Shown here one piece after another: positions 16,033-25,125 of a stretch of 64,000 bases of DNA. The notes under the pieces are model-generated. The model did not search any database and was not told the origin of the DNA. It saw only the letters and a list, made by a program, of their open reading frames with translations. The stretch spans positions 62,001 to 126,000 of the forward strand of contig JBGAIM010000008.1 of assembly GCA_044225555.1 (NCBI GenBank), read 5' to 3'. How positions within the stretch are numbered: position 1 is the first letter of the stretch; every line of letters begins with the position of its first letter. A program made the position numbers and the translations under genes. The stretch comes from JADLHS01 sp044225555. Lineage in GTDB: Bacteria; Verrucomicrobiota; Verrucomicrobiia; Limisphaerales; JADLHS01.

Positions 16033-18426
16033 TCACGGCGGCGAAACGATTTCGAATTGAATGGCGGGCAGAGTCGCGACGGGGGCGCGACGCAGATTGC
16101 CGGCGGCCTTCGATTTGTTGGGTTCGGTCGGGCGCGCGGCGTAGGCGCTGACGATGAGGTTGCCACGCTGACCGGGCTTGGCTTTGGTCAGGTCCGCCGC
16201 CAGTTCAATTTCGGCGCCGTCGCGACTGGGCGACACTTTGCGAATCGAGATACCTTCGGGAGGTTCATTCAACTCCAGTTCGAATCGATCCACGAACACA
16301 CCGGGCGCGCCGATCTTGACGCGGGCCGTTCCGCCAATCGGAATTTTCACCGGGGTTTCACTGAGAATTCTTGGCGGAGTGCGTTGCTGGCCTCGACCCA
16401 ACACGGCGACTTTCAGCTCCTGAGCGGGGACGAGGTGGCGATAGATGAAGGCTTGCATCAGGTCGTCCGCCGGCACGGCCGGGTGGGCGATGGGCTTGCC
16501 GTCGAATCGCGCGCGCCCCTCGAGCGTCAGGCTGATCGGTTCGGGCGTTGGCGTGGCTGGAACGGAAAGGGTAAGTCGGACTTTTTCCTGATCGGCTGGC
16601 ACCGACGCGCCGTTCAATTTGAATCCGGTTGGCGGGTTCAACAACCCAAGTGCAATCGCATTGGTGAACCCATCCTTGCGCAGGGCATACACCGTGAGCG
16701 GCACGGAGGCCCCGGCGCGAGCGGTCAGGCTGGAGGGCACGACGCGCAATTCGAAATCCGGCTGCGGCGCGCTGAGGCGTAGGCGGTAAGAGTACTCGGC
16801 ACCTCCCTGTTGCGGAGTATCACGAAGGTGCAGGTAGAACGTGCCGTTGGTGGGTAGCGTGGCCCGGAGGTAAGAATCAGCGTGGTGGGTTTCCAGGCCG
16901 GCAGCTTTGTTGTCGGAGTCGTCGTTGAACGCGATCTGCTTCCCGGAGTCATCGGTGAGCTGCAGTTGGGAATCCAGCGGGGAATTGAGGCGCCGCGCCG
17001 CGAGTTCGGCTACGACCTCGCTACCGGTCTGGCCTTCGAAGCAGAAAACGTCCACGTCTCCTGGTGCGCCGATGCGTCCATTGATGATGAGAGGCATCAT
17101 GACGCGCTGGGCGGTGGCGGGCGTGTTGTTGGGTTCGTGCTCCAGGGCTTCGGGCAACGAGTCCACCGCGAACAGCGCCGGGTTGGAAACATAACCGCAG
17201 TTTGTGACCGCAAGCTGATGAGTGCCGGTCTCAGTGAACTTGACCGTCTGCGTACGATTGCTCGCGGCGAGATTGTAACCCGTGAACTCGACTCCCGTGG
17301 CTTGGTCCATCGGGCCGCCCAAGGGGAAGACGCTGGTGACAAACGGCAGTTCGCCGATGGTGATGCGGTAAACAAAGTCCTCGCGCCCACGGTAGATCGC
17401 ATCTTTGATTTCCAGCGTGTAGTCGCCATCCTTGGGGATTTCACAAACCAGAACGGGATCGGGATTGAAGCGGAAATCATCGGCGTAAGCCAGCTCGCGG
17501 CCCTTTGCGTCGAAGAGCGCCAGCGTGGCTTGAAACCAGCCGGGCACGGCGTCGGCCAGATAGGGAATCAACTCGCGCGCCTTGGCCTCAGCGACAATGC
17601 GTTGACCTTTGCGCGCAGTGAAACGTACATGATCCGCTTCACCCGGCATGATCTGACCGTTGACCACGGCGGGCAGGCTGACACGCAGCGCAGAATCGGC
17701 TGGTTCATTGGCGATGGGTTTGCCGAGTCGTTCCCGGAAGCGGTCTGCCTCCGGGTTGGGGGCTTTCGCTGCCGGTGCGGCGTATTCCCGCAACTCTCCC
17801 ACATGAAAGGCCAGCGGATTGGAAAGGCCGTTCGGCGTGCCGAGGCGGATTTCGCGTGCCCCAGCCGGCGCGTTCGTCGCCATGACGAATTTGAGCGTGA
17901 CGGTTTCTGCAATGGCGGGATTGCCCTGGCGATTGGGCGGGTTCTTCAAAATCTTCTCGCGGATGGTCGCCATTTCTTTCTCGTCCACCGTGTTCCAGGT
18001 GTTGGTGGAGTTGGGTTCACGCCGGGCGGCCTGCTTTCGGTCCTGCAACTCGCGCAATTTGTCGCGAAGTTGATTGAACTGGCCTTGCGGCATCGGCTTG
18101 TTGAATTCCACCACCATGGCTTTGACGCCGTCGCCCGAGATGCTGACATTGGTGACACCATCGAGAAATTGCCCGCCCACAGTGACGAAATAGGTGTCCC
18201 CACGCTCGCCGCCGGCGGGATAGACGTAGCCGATGTGCGGGGTGGGTTGGGCGGAAAGGGTGAAGGAAGCACCAAGCACCAACATCCAAGCTCCAGAGAA
18301 ACACCCAGCACCAAACTTCAAACCGCGTAGCCGCCGAGGTAACGAGGCGGATCGCTGCGGTTGATCCGGCACTTCCGCCTCCTCACGTCGGCGGCTACGG
18401 GTGCTTGGAGCTTGGACCTGCTTCAT
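16033..18426 (-). CDS. Secreted PPC-domain protein of the DUF1501 operon
   Basis: The product has 797 residues. It contains an IPT-like region (GYVYPAGGERGDTYFVTVGG) and at least two bacterial pre-peptidase C-terminal (PPC) beta-sandwich domains. One is near residues 250-350 (GEADHVRFTARKGQRIVAEA), the other near residues 430-550 (EHEPNNTPATAQRV ... GDVDVFCFEGQTGSEVVAEL). The rest is beta-rich. No catalytic motif is visible; such proteins are probably carbohydrate- or protein-binding cell-surface partners. The start overlaps the DUF1501 stop by four bases. The first about 50 residues are odd: codons 10-34 come from a palindromic repeat, and the signal-like stretch begins only near residue 40 (GCFSGAWMLVLGASFTLSAQ). 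Confidence 0.8.
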   Translation of the reverse strand: MKQVQAPSTRSRRREEAEVPDQPQRSASLPRRLRGLKFGAGCFSGAWMLVLGASFTLSAQPTPHIGYVYPAGGERGDTYFVTVGGQFLDGVTNVSISGDGVKAMVVEFNKPMPQGQFNQLRDKLRELQDRKQAARREPNSTNTWNTVDEKEMATIREKILKNPPNRQGNPAIAETVTLKFVMATNAPAGAREIRLGTPNGLSNPLAFHVGELREYAAPAAKAPNPEADRFRERLGKPIANEPADSALRVSLPAVVNGQIMPGEADHVRFTARKGQRIVAEAKARELIPYLADAVPGWFQATLALFDAKGRELAYADDFRFNPDPVLVCEIPKDGDYTLEIKDAIYRGREDFVYRITIGELPFVTSVFPLGGPMDQATGVEFTGYNLAASNRTQTVKFTETGTHQLAVTNCGYVSNPALFAVDSLPEALEHEPNNTPATAQRVMMPLIINGRIGAPGDVDVFCFEGQTGSEVVAELAARRLNSPLDSQLQLTDDSGKQIAFNDDSDNKAAGLETHHADSYLRATLPTNGTFYLHLRDTPQQGGAEYSYRLRLSAPQPDFELRVVPSSLTARAGASVPLTVYALRKDGFTNAIALGLLNPPTGFKLNGASVPADQEKVRLTLSVPATPTPEPISLTLEGRARFDGKPIAHPAVPADDLMQAFIYRHLVPAQELKVAVLGRGQQRTPPRILSETPVKIPIGGTARVKIGAPGVFVDRFELELNEPPEGISIRKVSPSRDGAEIELAADLTKAKPGQRGNLIVSAYAARPTEPNKSKAAGNLRRAPVATLPAIQFEIVSPP
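18326..18399. repeat. Palindromic repeat inside the 5' end of the PPC gene
   Basis: This 74-base element has 26-base arms. The left arm (18326-18351) starts CGTAGCCGCCGA and the right arm (18374-18399) ends TCGGCGGCTACG. The arms are reverse complements with three mismatches. It is read through in frame by the PPC gene as a basic, arginine-rich peptide before the signal segment. Flanking DNA also has pairs such as CCAAGCTCC (from 18287) and GGAGCTTGG (from 18407), so the insertion may be composite. Confidence 0.75.
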
Positions 18427-19802
18427 CCCATGATCTCCTTCACTTGGCCTCCGGTCTTCACTCCAGCGACGTTGGGTAAAACCCGCAAGTCGAGCCCCTG
18501 TGGATTTGGGAGTTTCGCGTTGGCGTCAATGCCGAGCAGTTCATACATGCTGGCGATAAGGTCCACGGGATAGACCGGGCGTTCTTTGACTTCCTCGCCG
18601 CGCGCATCTGACGCGCCGACGACTTGGCCTCCCTTGAATCCGCCACCAGCCACCAGCGCCGAAAACACTTTGCCCCAGTGCCCGCGCCCACCATTCCACG
18701 GCGATTCGGTTTGAACCTTCGGCGTGCGCCCGAACTCGCCGCTGACCCACACGATAGTGCTGTCGAGCAACCCGTGATCGGCGAGGTCCTGCAACAGCGT
18801 CGCCAGGCCCTTGTCCAGCTCGGGCAGCTTGCGGTTCATGGCTTGGAAATGCTGTTTGTGCGTATCCCAGCCTTTGTAGTTGATCGTGATGTAAGGCACG
18901 CCCTTTTCCACGAGCCGCCGCGCCATCAGGCAGGATTGGCCAAACGTGTTGCGTCCGTAGCGATCGCGCAGTTCGTCCTTCTCCTGTGCGAGATTGAACA
19001 GCTTGCCCGCGTCGCCGAGGATCAGTTCGTAAGCCTGGTCTTCGGACTGGTAGAGCGTCTGCAACGTGCTGTCGCCAGGCATGGCCTTGCCCAGCGTGTT
19101 GAGTTGATGCAGCAATTCTCGCCGGGTCTTCTGTCGCTGCTCGGTGATACCCGGTGCGACGATGCCTTCAACCTCGAATTGCACCTTGCCCGGGTCGCCG
19201 CCAGTGGCGAACGGTTTGTATTTGTTACCGAGAAATCCGGCTTCGGAGAAGCGACCCTGCGGCTCGGTCAACACGATGTAGGGCGGAATCATCCCGGCGT
19301 AACCGGCGTCGTAGCCTTTGAACAATGACACCACCGCACCGGTGCTGGGAAAAACTTCCCGCCCGCCGGCGTCGCGACCGGTTTGGACCATGTAAGCGGC
19401 GGTTTCGTGGCCGTTGTTGCCGTGTGTCATGCTGCGGATGAGCGAATACTTGTCCGCCTGCTTCGCCAGGTTGGGGAGCAACTGCCCGATCCAGATCCCC
19501 TTCACGCTCGTCTCGATCGGTTTGTCGAGTGAACCGCAATAGTCACGGCCCGCCTCCGGTTTTGGATCGAACGTATCCAGATGACACGGCCCGCCCCAGA
19601 GCCAGATTTGGATGACGGACTTAGCCCGGGCGGTGCTGGGCGCAGCAAACGCGCGCGTGCCCCAGCCGTTGAGCAGGAGCAATCCACCCGCGCCAAACAG
19701 ACATCGTCGCAGGGCCTCGCGGCGACTGAGGGGCGTACCGATGGTTTGCAACAAACGCGCGGCATCTCCTGCCAACGATTTTTCAATTCGGTGTGTGCTC
19801 AT
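18423..19802 (-). CDS. DUF1501 domain-containing protein, Tat-exported
   Basis: The product has 459 residues. A twin-arginine signal (PLSRREALRRCLFGAGGLLLL) leads to the DUF1501 domain, an alkaline-phosphatase/sulfatase-like fold found mainly in Planctomycetota and Verrucomicrobiota. Typical family text includes WGGPCHLDTFDPKPEAGRDY, FSLIRS-like YSLIRSMTHGNNGHETAAYM, GVPYITINYKGWDTH and WVSGEFGRTPKVQ. The biochemical role of the family is not settled. The gene lies 33 bases after the DUF1549/1553 gene and overlaps the PPC gene by four bases, giving the three-gene unit characteristic of the phylum. Confidence 0.93.
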   Translation of the reverse strand: MSTHRIEKSLAGDAARLLQTIGTPLSRREALRRCLFGAGGLLLLNGWGTRAFAAPSTARAKSVIQIWLWGGPCHLDTFDPKPEAGRDYCGSLDKPIETSVKGIWIGQLLPNLAKQADKYSLIRSMTHGNNGHETAAYMVQTGRDAGGREVFPSTGAVVSLFKGYDAGYAGMIPPYIVLTEPQGRFSEAGFLGNKYKPFATGGDPGKVQFEVEGIVAPGITEQRQKTRRELLHQLNTLGKAMPGDSTLQTLYQSEDQAYELILGDAGKLFNLAQEKDELRDRYGRNTFGQSCLMARRLVEKGVPYITINYKGWDTHKQHFQAMNRKLPELDKGLATLLQDLADHGLLDSTIVWVSGEFGRTPKVQTESPWNGGRGHWGKVFSALVAGGGFKGGQVVGASDARGEEVKERPVYPVDLIASMYELLGIDANAKLPNPQGLDLRVLPNVAGVKTGGQVKEIMG

Positions 19803-19835
19803 TTCTACGTTGTCCGGTTTGAGTTTGTGGCTTGG

Positions 19836-21506
19836 TCAGTGGCGATACAAAAACTCCGCGCTGTTGATCAATGCCCAGGCGAGGTCGGTGGTTGCCTCGC
19901 GCTTGCTCGGTACCGACTTTGCGTATGACTCCGCCATCTTCACCTCTTCGTCCGTCGGGAAGCGCGAGAGGATGCCCAGGTACATCGCCGTGATGATTTC
20001 GCGCGCCGATTTGTTGCCCTGCAACTGGTATTGCAGCATCCGGCTCTGGCTGATCTTTCGCTGGACCTGGCTGGAGTTCAGCAAATGCAGGCGCTGCGCA
20101 TCGGTGATGCGGTTGTTGCGCTCGGATTCCAAGCCCGTATCGCGGGGCGAACGCCCGAACATTTCGAGGAACGGACTCGTGATGCTGCCGTCGGGCAACG
20201 CAATCGAACGTTGGTCCTCGGGAATGAAGGTGAACGGTTCGGGGATTGGGCTGGAATACTTTTCCGTCGTGCTGGTGATCTGGTTCAGCGCATCAATCAG
20301 CACTTCGGCATCGAGCCGGCGCAGCGGATAGGCCGCAAAGTTCGCTGCCGCTCCGGGCTTTTCCGATTGGGGAATGGACGCGAGTTGATAAGTCTGCGAA
20401 TTCAGGATGAGCCGACAGAGTTGCTTGAGGTCATACTTCGAGGCAATAAACTCCCGCTCTAGGAGAGCCAGCAACTCCGGATTGCTAGGCGGATTGTCGG
20501 CGCGAATGTCGTCCGGCTCGTGAATGATGCCGCGGCCCAACAGCCACGCCCAGACGCGATTGACGAGGTTGCGCGCGAACCACGGATTCTTCGGGTCAAT
20601 CAACCAGTCGGCGAACACCTCGCGCGGGTCGCGGTCGCTGGTGAGTTTGATACGCTTGCCATCCGGGAACGTGGCCCAAGACGCGTTGCCATCAAGCCGT
20701 GAATTTGTCTCCACACGTCCCCTCACCCCGTCCCTCTCCCCATCTGATGGGGAGAGGGTGACCGAAGGCTGGGTGAGGGGATGCTCGGCCGACATTGCCT
20801 TGTTCGGGTCCCAGAAAACGATTTCCTCCTTCCACTCGCTGGTGGACTTGTAGCCGACTTGCCCGAAGAAGGCCGCGAAGCCGGCGAGTTCGTTAGTAGG
20901 CCATTTATCGGCGCGTGTGCCCATCAGCGTCAGCGCCACGGTCTGCGCGATGCCTTGCGGGTCGCGGTTTTGCATGGCGCGATAGAAGTTAACTGGGCCG
21001 ACGCGGAAGTTGCTGCCGGATGATGTGAGCAGTTCGCGGGCGAACTGGTCGTAGGGCTTGTTGTCCCGGATGCTAGTGCGAATCCAGCGGTGATAGGCCT
21101 GGGCCGCGTTGGGCCAGAGGTTGATGGGAAACTCCGCTTTCACGCGGAGCACGTCGCACCACTTCATGGCCCAGTAGTCAGCGAATTCGTCGCGCTCCAG
21201 CAGTTGATCAATCAACTTGCGACGTTTGTCGGGGTTCTGATCGAGAATAAACTCGCGGGCCTGAGTCGCGGTGGGCAGGGTGCCGATGACGTCGAGATAG
21301 ACGCGCCGAACGAAAACGGCATCGGAACAAGGATTTGCCGGCGTGAGGCCCAGTTTCTCGCAACGAACTATGACTGGTCGGTCAATGGCGTTCCCGCGCG
21401 GCGAGTTGGTGGATGATTCAAATGGATTTTGCCCTGCCTGCGCCTGGGCCATCGTCCAGACAACCCACGCCACGCCCCAAATCCACTTCGACCCCGTTGC
21501 CCGCAT
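19836..21506 (-). CDS. DUF1549/DUF1553 domain-containing secreted protein
   Basis: The product is about 556 residues and belongs to a Planctomycetota/Verrucomicrobiota protein family. DUF1549 covers roughly the first half (FVRRVYLDVIGTLPTATQAREFI, ERDEFADYWAMKWCDVLR). DUF1553 covers the second (DWLIDPKNPWFARNLVNRVW, GRGIIHEPDDIRADNPPSNPEL, FGRSPRDTGLESERNN). No cytochrome domain is attached. I prefer the ATG at 21506: GGGGA lies six bases upstream, and it yields a signal peptide ending near AQAQAG. Residues about 243-263 are encoded by an inserted palindromic repeat. It is the first gene of the operon with DUF1501 and the PPC gene. Confidence 0.88.
   Translation of the reverse strand: MRATGSKWIWGVAWVVWTMAQAQAGQNPFESSTNSPRGNAIDRPVIVRCEKLGLTPANPCSDAVFVRRVYLDVIGTLPTATQAREFILDQNPDKRRKLIDQLLERDEFADYWAMKWCDVLRVKAEFPINLWPNAAQAYHRWIRTSIRDNKPYDQFARELLTSSGSNFRVGPVNFYRAMQNRDPQGIAQTVALTLMGTRADKWPTNELAGFAAFFGQVGYKSTSEWKEEIVFWDPNKAMSAEHPLTQPSVTLSPSDGERDGVRGRVETNSRLDGNASWATFPDGKRIKLTSDRDPREVFADWLIDPKNPWFARNLVNRVWAWLLGRGIIHEPDDIRADNPPSNPELLALLEREFIASKYDLKQLCRLILNSQTYQLASIPQSEKPGAAANFAAYPLRRLDAEVLIDALNQITSTTEKYSSPIPEPFTFIPEDQRSIALPDGSITSPFLEMFGRSPRDTGLESERNNRITDAQRLHLLNSSQVQRKISQSRMLQYQLQGNKSAREIITAMYLGILSRFPTDEEVKMAESYAKSVPSKREATTDLAWALINSAEFLYRH
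20719..20780. repeat. Palindromic repeat inserted in the DUF1549/1553 gene
   Basis: The core is a perfect 13-base-arm hairpin: CCCTCTCCCCATC (20732-20744), one base, then GATGGGGAGAGGG (20746-20758). Outside this lies a second pair, CCCCTCACCC (20719-20728) and GGGTGAGGGG (20771-20780). It is read through in the host gene as a peptide containing VTLSPSDGERDGVRG. The sequence style matches a CT-rich extragenic palindrome known from several phyla, here inside a coding region. Confidence 0.85.
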
Positions 21507-21765
21507 AAGCATTCCCCGAGAACAAACCCCACCGCGCCGCCGTCTTCCCAAATTCACGGTGGCGGACACGAACAGTTGTTACCTCCGACGCTCCCGCTCC
21601 CTTGATGGTTACACGTTAGCAAAGATTCCTGTAACCAAACACGCGTTTTTGTGGTCTAATCGTGCGTAACGGCCGGGCCGATGGGAATCGTCGCAAAACT
21701 GGGACTGGAACGCCGTGGGGGCTTCCGATTGGGCGACAGCGGCGGGCTGACTTCGGGGATTCATC

Positions 21766-22953
21766 GTGGACAAAGAAATGCGTGCTCAGGCTCTGCCTCA
21801 ACCGGCTAAACCCTTTTCCGGACCATCACAGGCGCGTATTCACCGTCAGCGAAGCGTTGGAATGGAGGTGGTTGTGGTCGAGTCCACGCCCGTCACCGAC
21901 CTGCATCTCACGCTCACGCCGAAGGCGGGCGAAACGCCGTTTGATTTGGTCGGACGTCTGGCGAAGGTGCTGGCGGATTGGGACGCCACCATGGTGCGAC
22001 AATTGGTGTTTGGCTCAGTGGCTGCGCACCAGCCGACGGTGACGGCTTTGAAGCAGATGTTCGGTCGCTCGGTGTTTCCTGTGACCTGGGTGGAGGGAGC
22101 TGGTTGCGGCGACAACCCGGTTTCCGGAATGCAGGTCCACGCCATAGCGGGCGCGAACGTCCGAACGGAGCAAACTGCGAATGGCATGGTGGCTTGTTCC
22201 TGGGACGATGCGCTGGCAACGCATTGTGTGCTAAACGGACTTGGGCCAACGCGCTTTGACCAGACCTCGCCGCATCAAACCGCCGAAACCTTGGAGAATA
22301 TCCTGTCCACTCTGAGTCACGCCGGAATGACCATTAAGGACGTGGCGCGGACGTGGTTCTTCCTCGACGGCATTCTCTCGTGGTATGGCGACTTCAATCG
22401 CGTGCGAAATGATTTCTTTGCGCGTTGCGAATTGCGCGCGGGCAGCATGCCGGCCAGCACGGGGGTAAGCGGCCGCAATCCCGCGGGTGCGGCGTTGACG
22501 GCGGCGGTGTGGGCAATCCGTCCGCACGATCACGCAGCCAGACTGGTCCAGGTTGTTTCTTCCCCGCTGCAATGTCCGGCGCCGGCCTATGGCAGTGCGT
22601 TCAGCCGCGCCGTTGAGATTCACTCGGCAGGCTTCCGCCAGCTTCTGGTCTCGGGCACGGCCAGCATCGCACCGGGTGGTCGCACGGATCGCGTGGGCGA
22701 TGTGCGGGGGCAGATTGAGCTTTCAATGCAGGTGGTGGCGGCCATCCTGGAATCGCGGCAGATGACCTTTGCGGATGTTTCACGCGCCACGGCCTACTTC
22801 AAGTCACCCGCTGATGTGGCCGCCTGGGAGGACTGGCGCGACCGCCACGAACAGCGGGCCATGCTGGTGGTTTGTGCGTGTTGCGACATCTGCCGGGATG
22901 ATCTGCTGTTCGAGATTGAACTTGATGCCCTCCGGGCGAGCGCAGAAACCTAA
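21766..22953 (+). CDS. Rid/YjgF-like two-domain protein (chorismatase-like arrangement)
   Basis: The product has 395 residues and starts at GTG 21766, with GGGG seven bases upstream; ATG 21778 is the alternative. The central part (WFFLDGILSWYGDFNRVRNDFF ... MPASTGVSGRNPAGAALTAAVWAI) and the C-terminal part (GFRQLLVSGTASIAPGGR ... QIELSMQVVAAILESRQM) both read as YjgF/Rid-type domains. Two such domains in one chain occur in chorismatases (FkbO/XanB2 type) and in uncharacterised Rid paralogs. I cannot tell which from the visible residues, and no chorismate or natural-product genes lie nearby. The gene is divergent from the DUF1549/1553 operon. Confidence 0.7.
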   Translation: MDKEMRAQALPQPAKPFSGPSQARIHRQRSVGMEVVVVESTPVTDLHLTLTPKAGETPFDLVGRLAKVLADWDATMVRQLVFGSVAAHQPTVTALKQMFGRSVFPVTWVEGAGCGDNPVSGMQVHAIAGANVRTEQTANGMVACSWDDALATHCVLNGLGPTRFDQTSPHQTAETLENILSTLSHAGMTIKDVARTWFFLDGILSWYGDFNRVRNDFFARCELRAGSMPASTGVSGRNPAGAALTAAVWAIRPHDHAARLVQVVSSPLQCPAPAYGSAFSRAVEIHSAGFRQLLVSGTASIAPGGRTDRVGDVRGQIELSMQVVAAILESRQMTFADVSRATAYFKSPADVAAWEDWRDRHEQRAMLVVCACCDICRDDLLFEIELDALRASAET

Positions 22954-23040
22954 GAATCACTCTTCGCGACAAAGATTCACCTCTCGCCAACGGTATCGAG
23001 CTTGGGTAGCTTCGCCGGAACTTGAAACTGTTCCCGTGCG

Positions 23041-23949
23041 ATGAGGCAAATTGGCAACCTTCCTGACGAGACGCAGGCGCGTCTCTTCAGCGACCATTTG
23101 ATGGCCAGCCGCATTCGCAATGAAATCGAGCCGGAGGGCAACGCATGGGCGATCTGGATCAAGGACGAGGAGCAGGTGGAGGACGCCAAGGCCCAACTGG
23201 AGCGTTTTCGCGCGAACCCCGACGCGGCCGAATTCCGGGCGGCTCGCTCGAAAGCCGCCGAAGCGCGCGCGGCGGAAGCCAAAGACTTGGCGGATTACCA
23301 CCGGCGGATTCGCACGCGGCAAAGTCTCTTCCCGAAGTTTGGCGGTTATGGCGTAGGGCCGCTCACATTCGGGCTGATTTTGCTTTGCGTCGCTTTCGCG
23401 GTGTATTCAAAGCTGGGCTACGACACGGATGTGGTGCGGCGTTTCGTCCTCGCGGATCCGGAAAACGCGAATGGAACGTTTCTGCCGGAGGTGCGCGAGG
23501 GACAGTATTGGCGGCTGGTGTCGCCGGCGTTCATTCACTTCGGACCGCTGCATCTGGCGTTCAATCTGATGTGGCTTTATCAACTCGGCTGCATGATCGA
23601 GGCGCGGCGCGGGACGCTCACATTGGTGTTGCTGTTTCTATTCACTTCGACTTTGCCGTTCATTGCAGAATACGTCTACCAAGCGACAATGGGGCGGCCG
23701 GGATTGGTGGGCGGCATGTCGGGCGTAGTTTATGGGCTGGCGGGCTATGTGTGGATGCGTGGCAAATACGACGTCGCTTCGGGCGTCTATCTGGACCGTA
23801 CGAGCATTCAATGGCTGCTGATTTGGTTGGTGGTTTGTTTTTCCAATGCGGTCGGACCGATCGCAAACGTGGCGCACCTGACTGGCCTAATCATCGGCGT
23901 GGTATGGGGACGCGTGTCGGCGTGGCTCGCAACCGGTCGGCAACGGTGA
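23041..23949 (+). CDS. Rhomboid-family intramembrane serine protease
   Basis: The product has 302 residues. A soluble N-terminal domain of about 100 residues (MRQIGNLPDETQARLFSDHL) resembles the GlpG N-terminal domain. A rhomboid core with about six helices follows. The catalytic serine is in GGMSGVVYGLAGY (residue 227) and the histidine is in NVAHLTGLIIG (residue 279). HLAFNLMWL carries the oxyanion-hole asparagine and LVSPAFIHFGPLH the L1 loop. It would cut membrane proteins within the bilayer; the substrate is unknown. A hairpin terminator lies 28 bases downstream. Confidence 0.93.
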   Translation: MRQIGNLPDETQARLFSDHLMASRIRNEIEPEGNAWAIWIKDEEQVEDAKAQLERFRANPDAAEFRAARSKAAEARAAEAKDLADYHRRIRTRQSLFPKFGGYGVGPLTFGLILLCVAFAVYSKLGYDTDVVRRFVLADPENANGTFLPEVREGQYWRLVSPAFIHFGPLHLAFNLMWLYQLGCMIEARRGTLTLVLLFLFTSTLPFIAEYVYQATMGRPGLVGGMSGVVYGLAGYVWMRGKYDVASGVYLDRTSIQWLLIWLVVCFSNAVGPIANVAHLTGLIIGVVWGRVSAWLATGRQR

Positions 23950-23976
23950 ATGGCCGAAAACCTGGCGCCGCTCCCA

Positions 23977-24006
23977 AAACATCTCAACGCGGGATGTTTC
24001 TTTTTT
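23977..24006 (+). terminator. Intrinsic terminator after the rhomboid gene
   Basis: AAACATC (23977-23983) pairs with GATGTTT (23993-23999) around a nine-base loop. A run CTTTTTT follows at 24000-24006. Stem, loop and T-run fit a rho-independent terminator for the plus-strand rhomboid gene. Confidence 0.75.
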
Positions 24007-24195
24007 AACACGCTGCTTCTTTTGGCCACAACACATTTGGGTGAAACGCCGAATCCGGCTGCTGGCAGTGCAAAATTGAGCGGTATTCGCCGCTGGCAAC
24101 GCTCCTGCTAAATCAATGCGTGGCCAAATCCCGGCCACAAACTCCCCCACGACCGCGCCTTGCTTGTGCGCTTGGGGAAACAAGGATTTGTCACT

Positions 24196-25113
24196 ATGAA
24201 GACTGGCTACCTGATCGACATGGACGGTGTCATTTACCGGGAGAATCAGCTGATCCCGGGCGTCATTGAATTCATTCATGCACTGGTCAGCACCGGCACG
24301 CCATTTCTTTTTCTCACCAACAACTCTGCACCCACGCCGGAAGATCTGGCGGTGCGCTTGAAGCACCTCGACATCCACGGACTGTCCGCGCGGCACTTCT
24401 ACACCTCGGCGTTGAACACGGCGGATTTTCTGTGCGAAACCGATCCCGGTTGCACGGTGTTTGTCATCGGTGAAGGCGGATTGCTCGCGGCCTTGCACGA
24501 ACGCAAGATTGCCAACGATGCCATCCAGCCCCGTTACGTCGTGGTGGGCGAGGGCACAACCACGATGGACCGGCTCACCAAGGCGCACGAGTGCATCGAG
24601 AAAGGTGCGCGGTTGCTGGCGACCAATCCGGACAATTGGTGCCCGGTTTCCAGCAGCAAGACGCGACCCGGTGCCGGCGCAACGGCGGCGTACCTCGAAG
24701 CCAGCAGCGGTCGCCGCGCGTATTACCTCGGCAAGCCCAATGGCTACATGTTCCATCGCGCCCGGCGCAAGTTGAGTGAACTCGCGCTCGGCACGCCGGA
24801 ACAGGTGGTGATGATTGGCGACACGATGGAGACGGACATTCGCGGAGCGTTTGAGGCGGGGATGCAATCCTGTCTCGTGCTGAGCGGTTCGACCAAGTTT
24901 GAGGACGTGGCGGATTATGTCTATCAACCGACTCGAATTTTGCGGACGGTCGCGGAGTTGACCGAGGAAATCAAGACCGGCAAGCCGGTCAATCACCACC
25001 ACGAATTGGCGTCCACGAGCAACGGCTTCCGCACGAGCAAAGGCGGATTACGCCATCAAACGGACATCTTCGCCTTGCACAAACCACGTCCGCGTCCGGC
25101 GATGACGAAGTAA
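24196..25113 (+). CDS. NagD-like HAD-family phosphatase
   Basis: The product has 305 residues from the ATG at 24196. HAD motif I is YLIDMDGVIYREN (nucleophile DxD), motif II is FLFLTNNSAPTPEDL, the motif III lysine is in YYLGKPNGYMF and motif IV is VMIGDTMETDIRGA. The type IIA cap sits between motifs II and III, as in NagD and 4-nitrophenylphosphatase-like enzymes acting on nucleotide or sugar phosphates. The last about 40 residues, rich in basic residues and histidines, extend past the usual end and are probably disordered. In-frame ATG 24160 lacks any family support. Confidence 0.88.
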   Translation: MKTGYLIDMDGVIYRENQLIPGVIEFIHALVSTGTPFLFLTNNSAPTPEDLAVRLKHLDIHGLSARHFYTSALNTADFLCETDPGCTVFVIGEGGLLAALHERKIANDAIQPRYVVVGEGTTTMDRLTKAHECIEKGARLLATNPDNWCPVSSSKTRPGAGATAAYLEASSGRRAYYLGKPNGYMFHRARRKLSELALGTPEQVVMIGDTMETDIRGAFEAGMQSCLVLSGSTKFEDVADYVYQPTRILRTVAELTEEIKTGKPVNHHHELASTSNGFRTSKGGLRHQTDIFALHKPRPRPAMTK

Positions 25114-25125
25114 GCGAACTCGCCT

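Noticed and set aside
16882..18330. Plus-strand open frame of 482 codons opposite the PPC gene
   Set aside because: No domain or signal visible; the minus strand has clear PPC repeats and operon structure.
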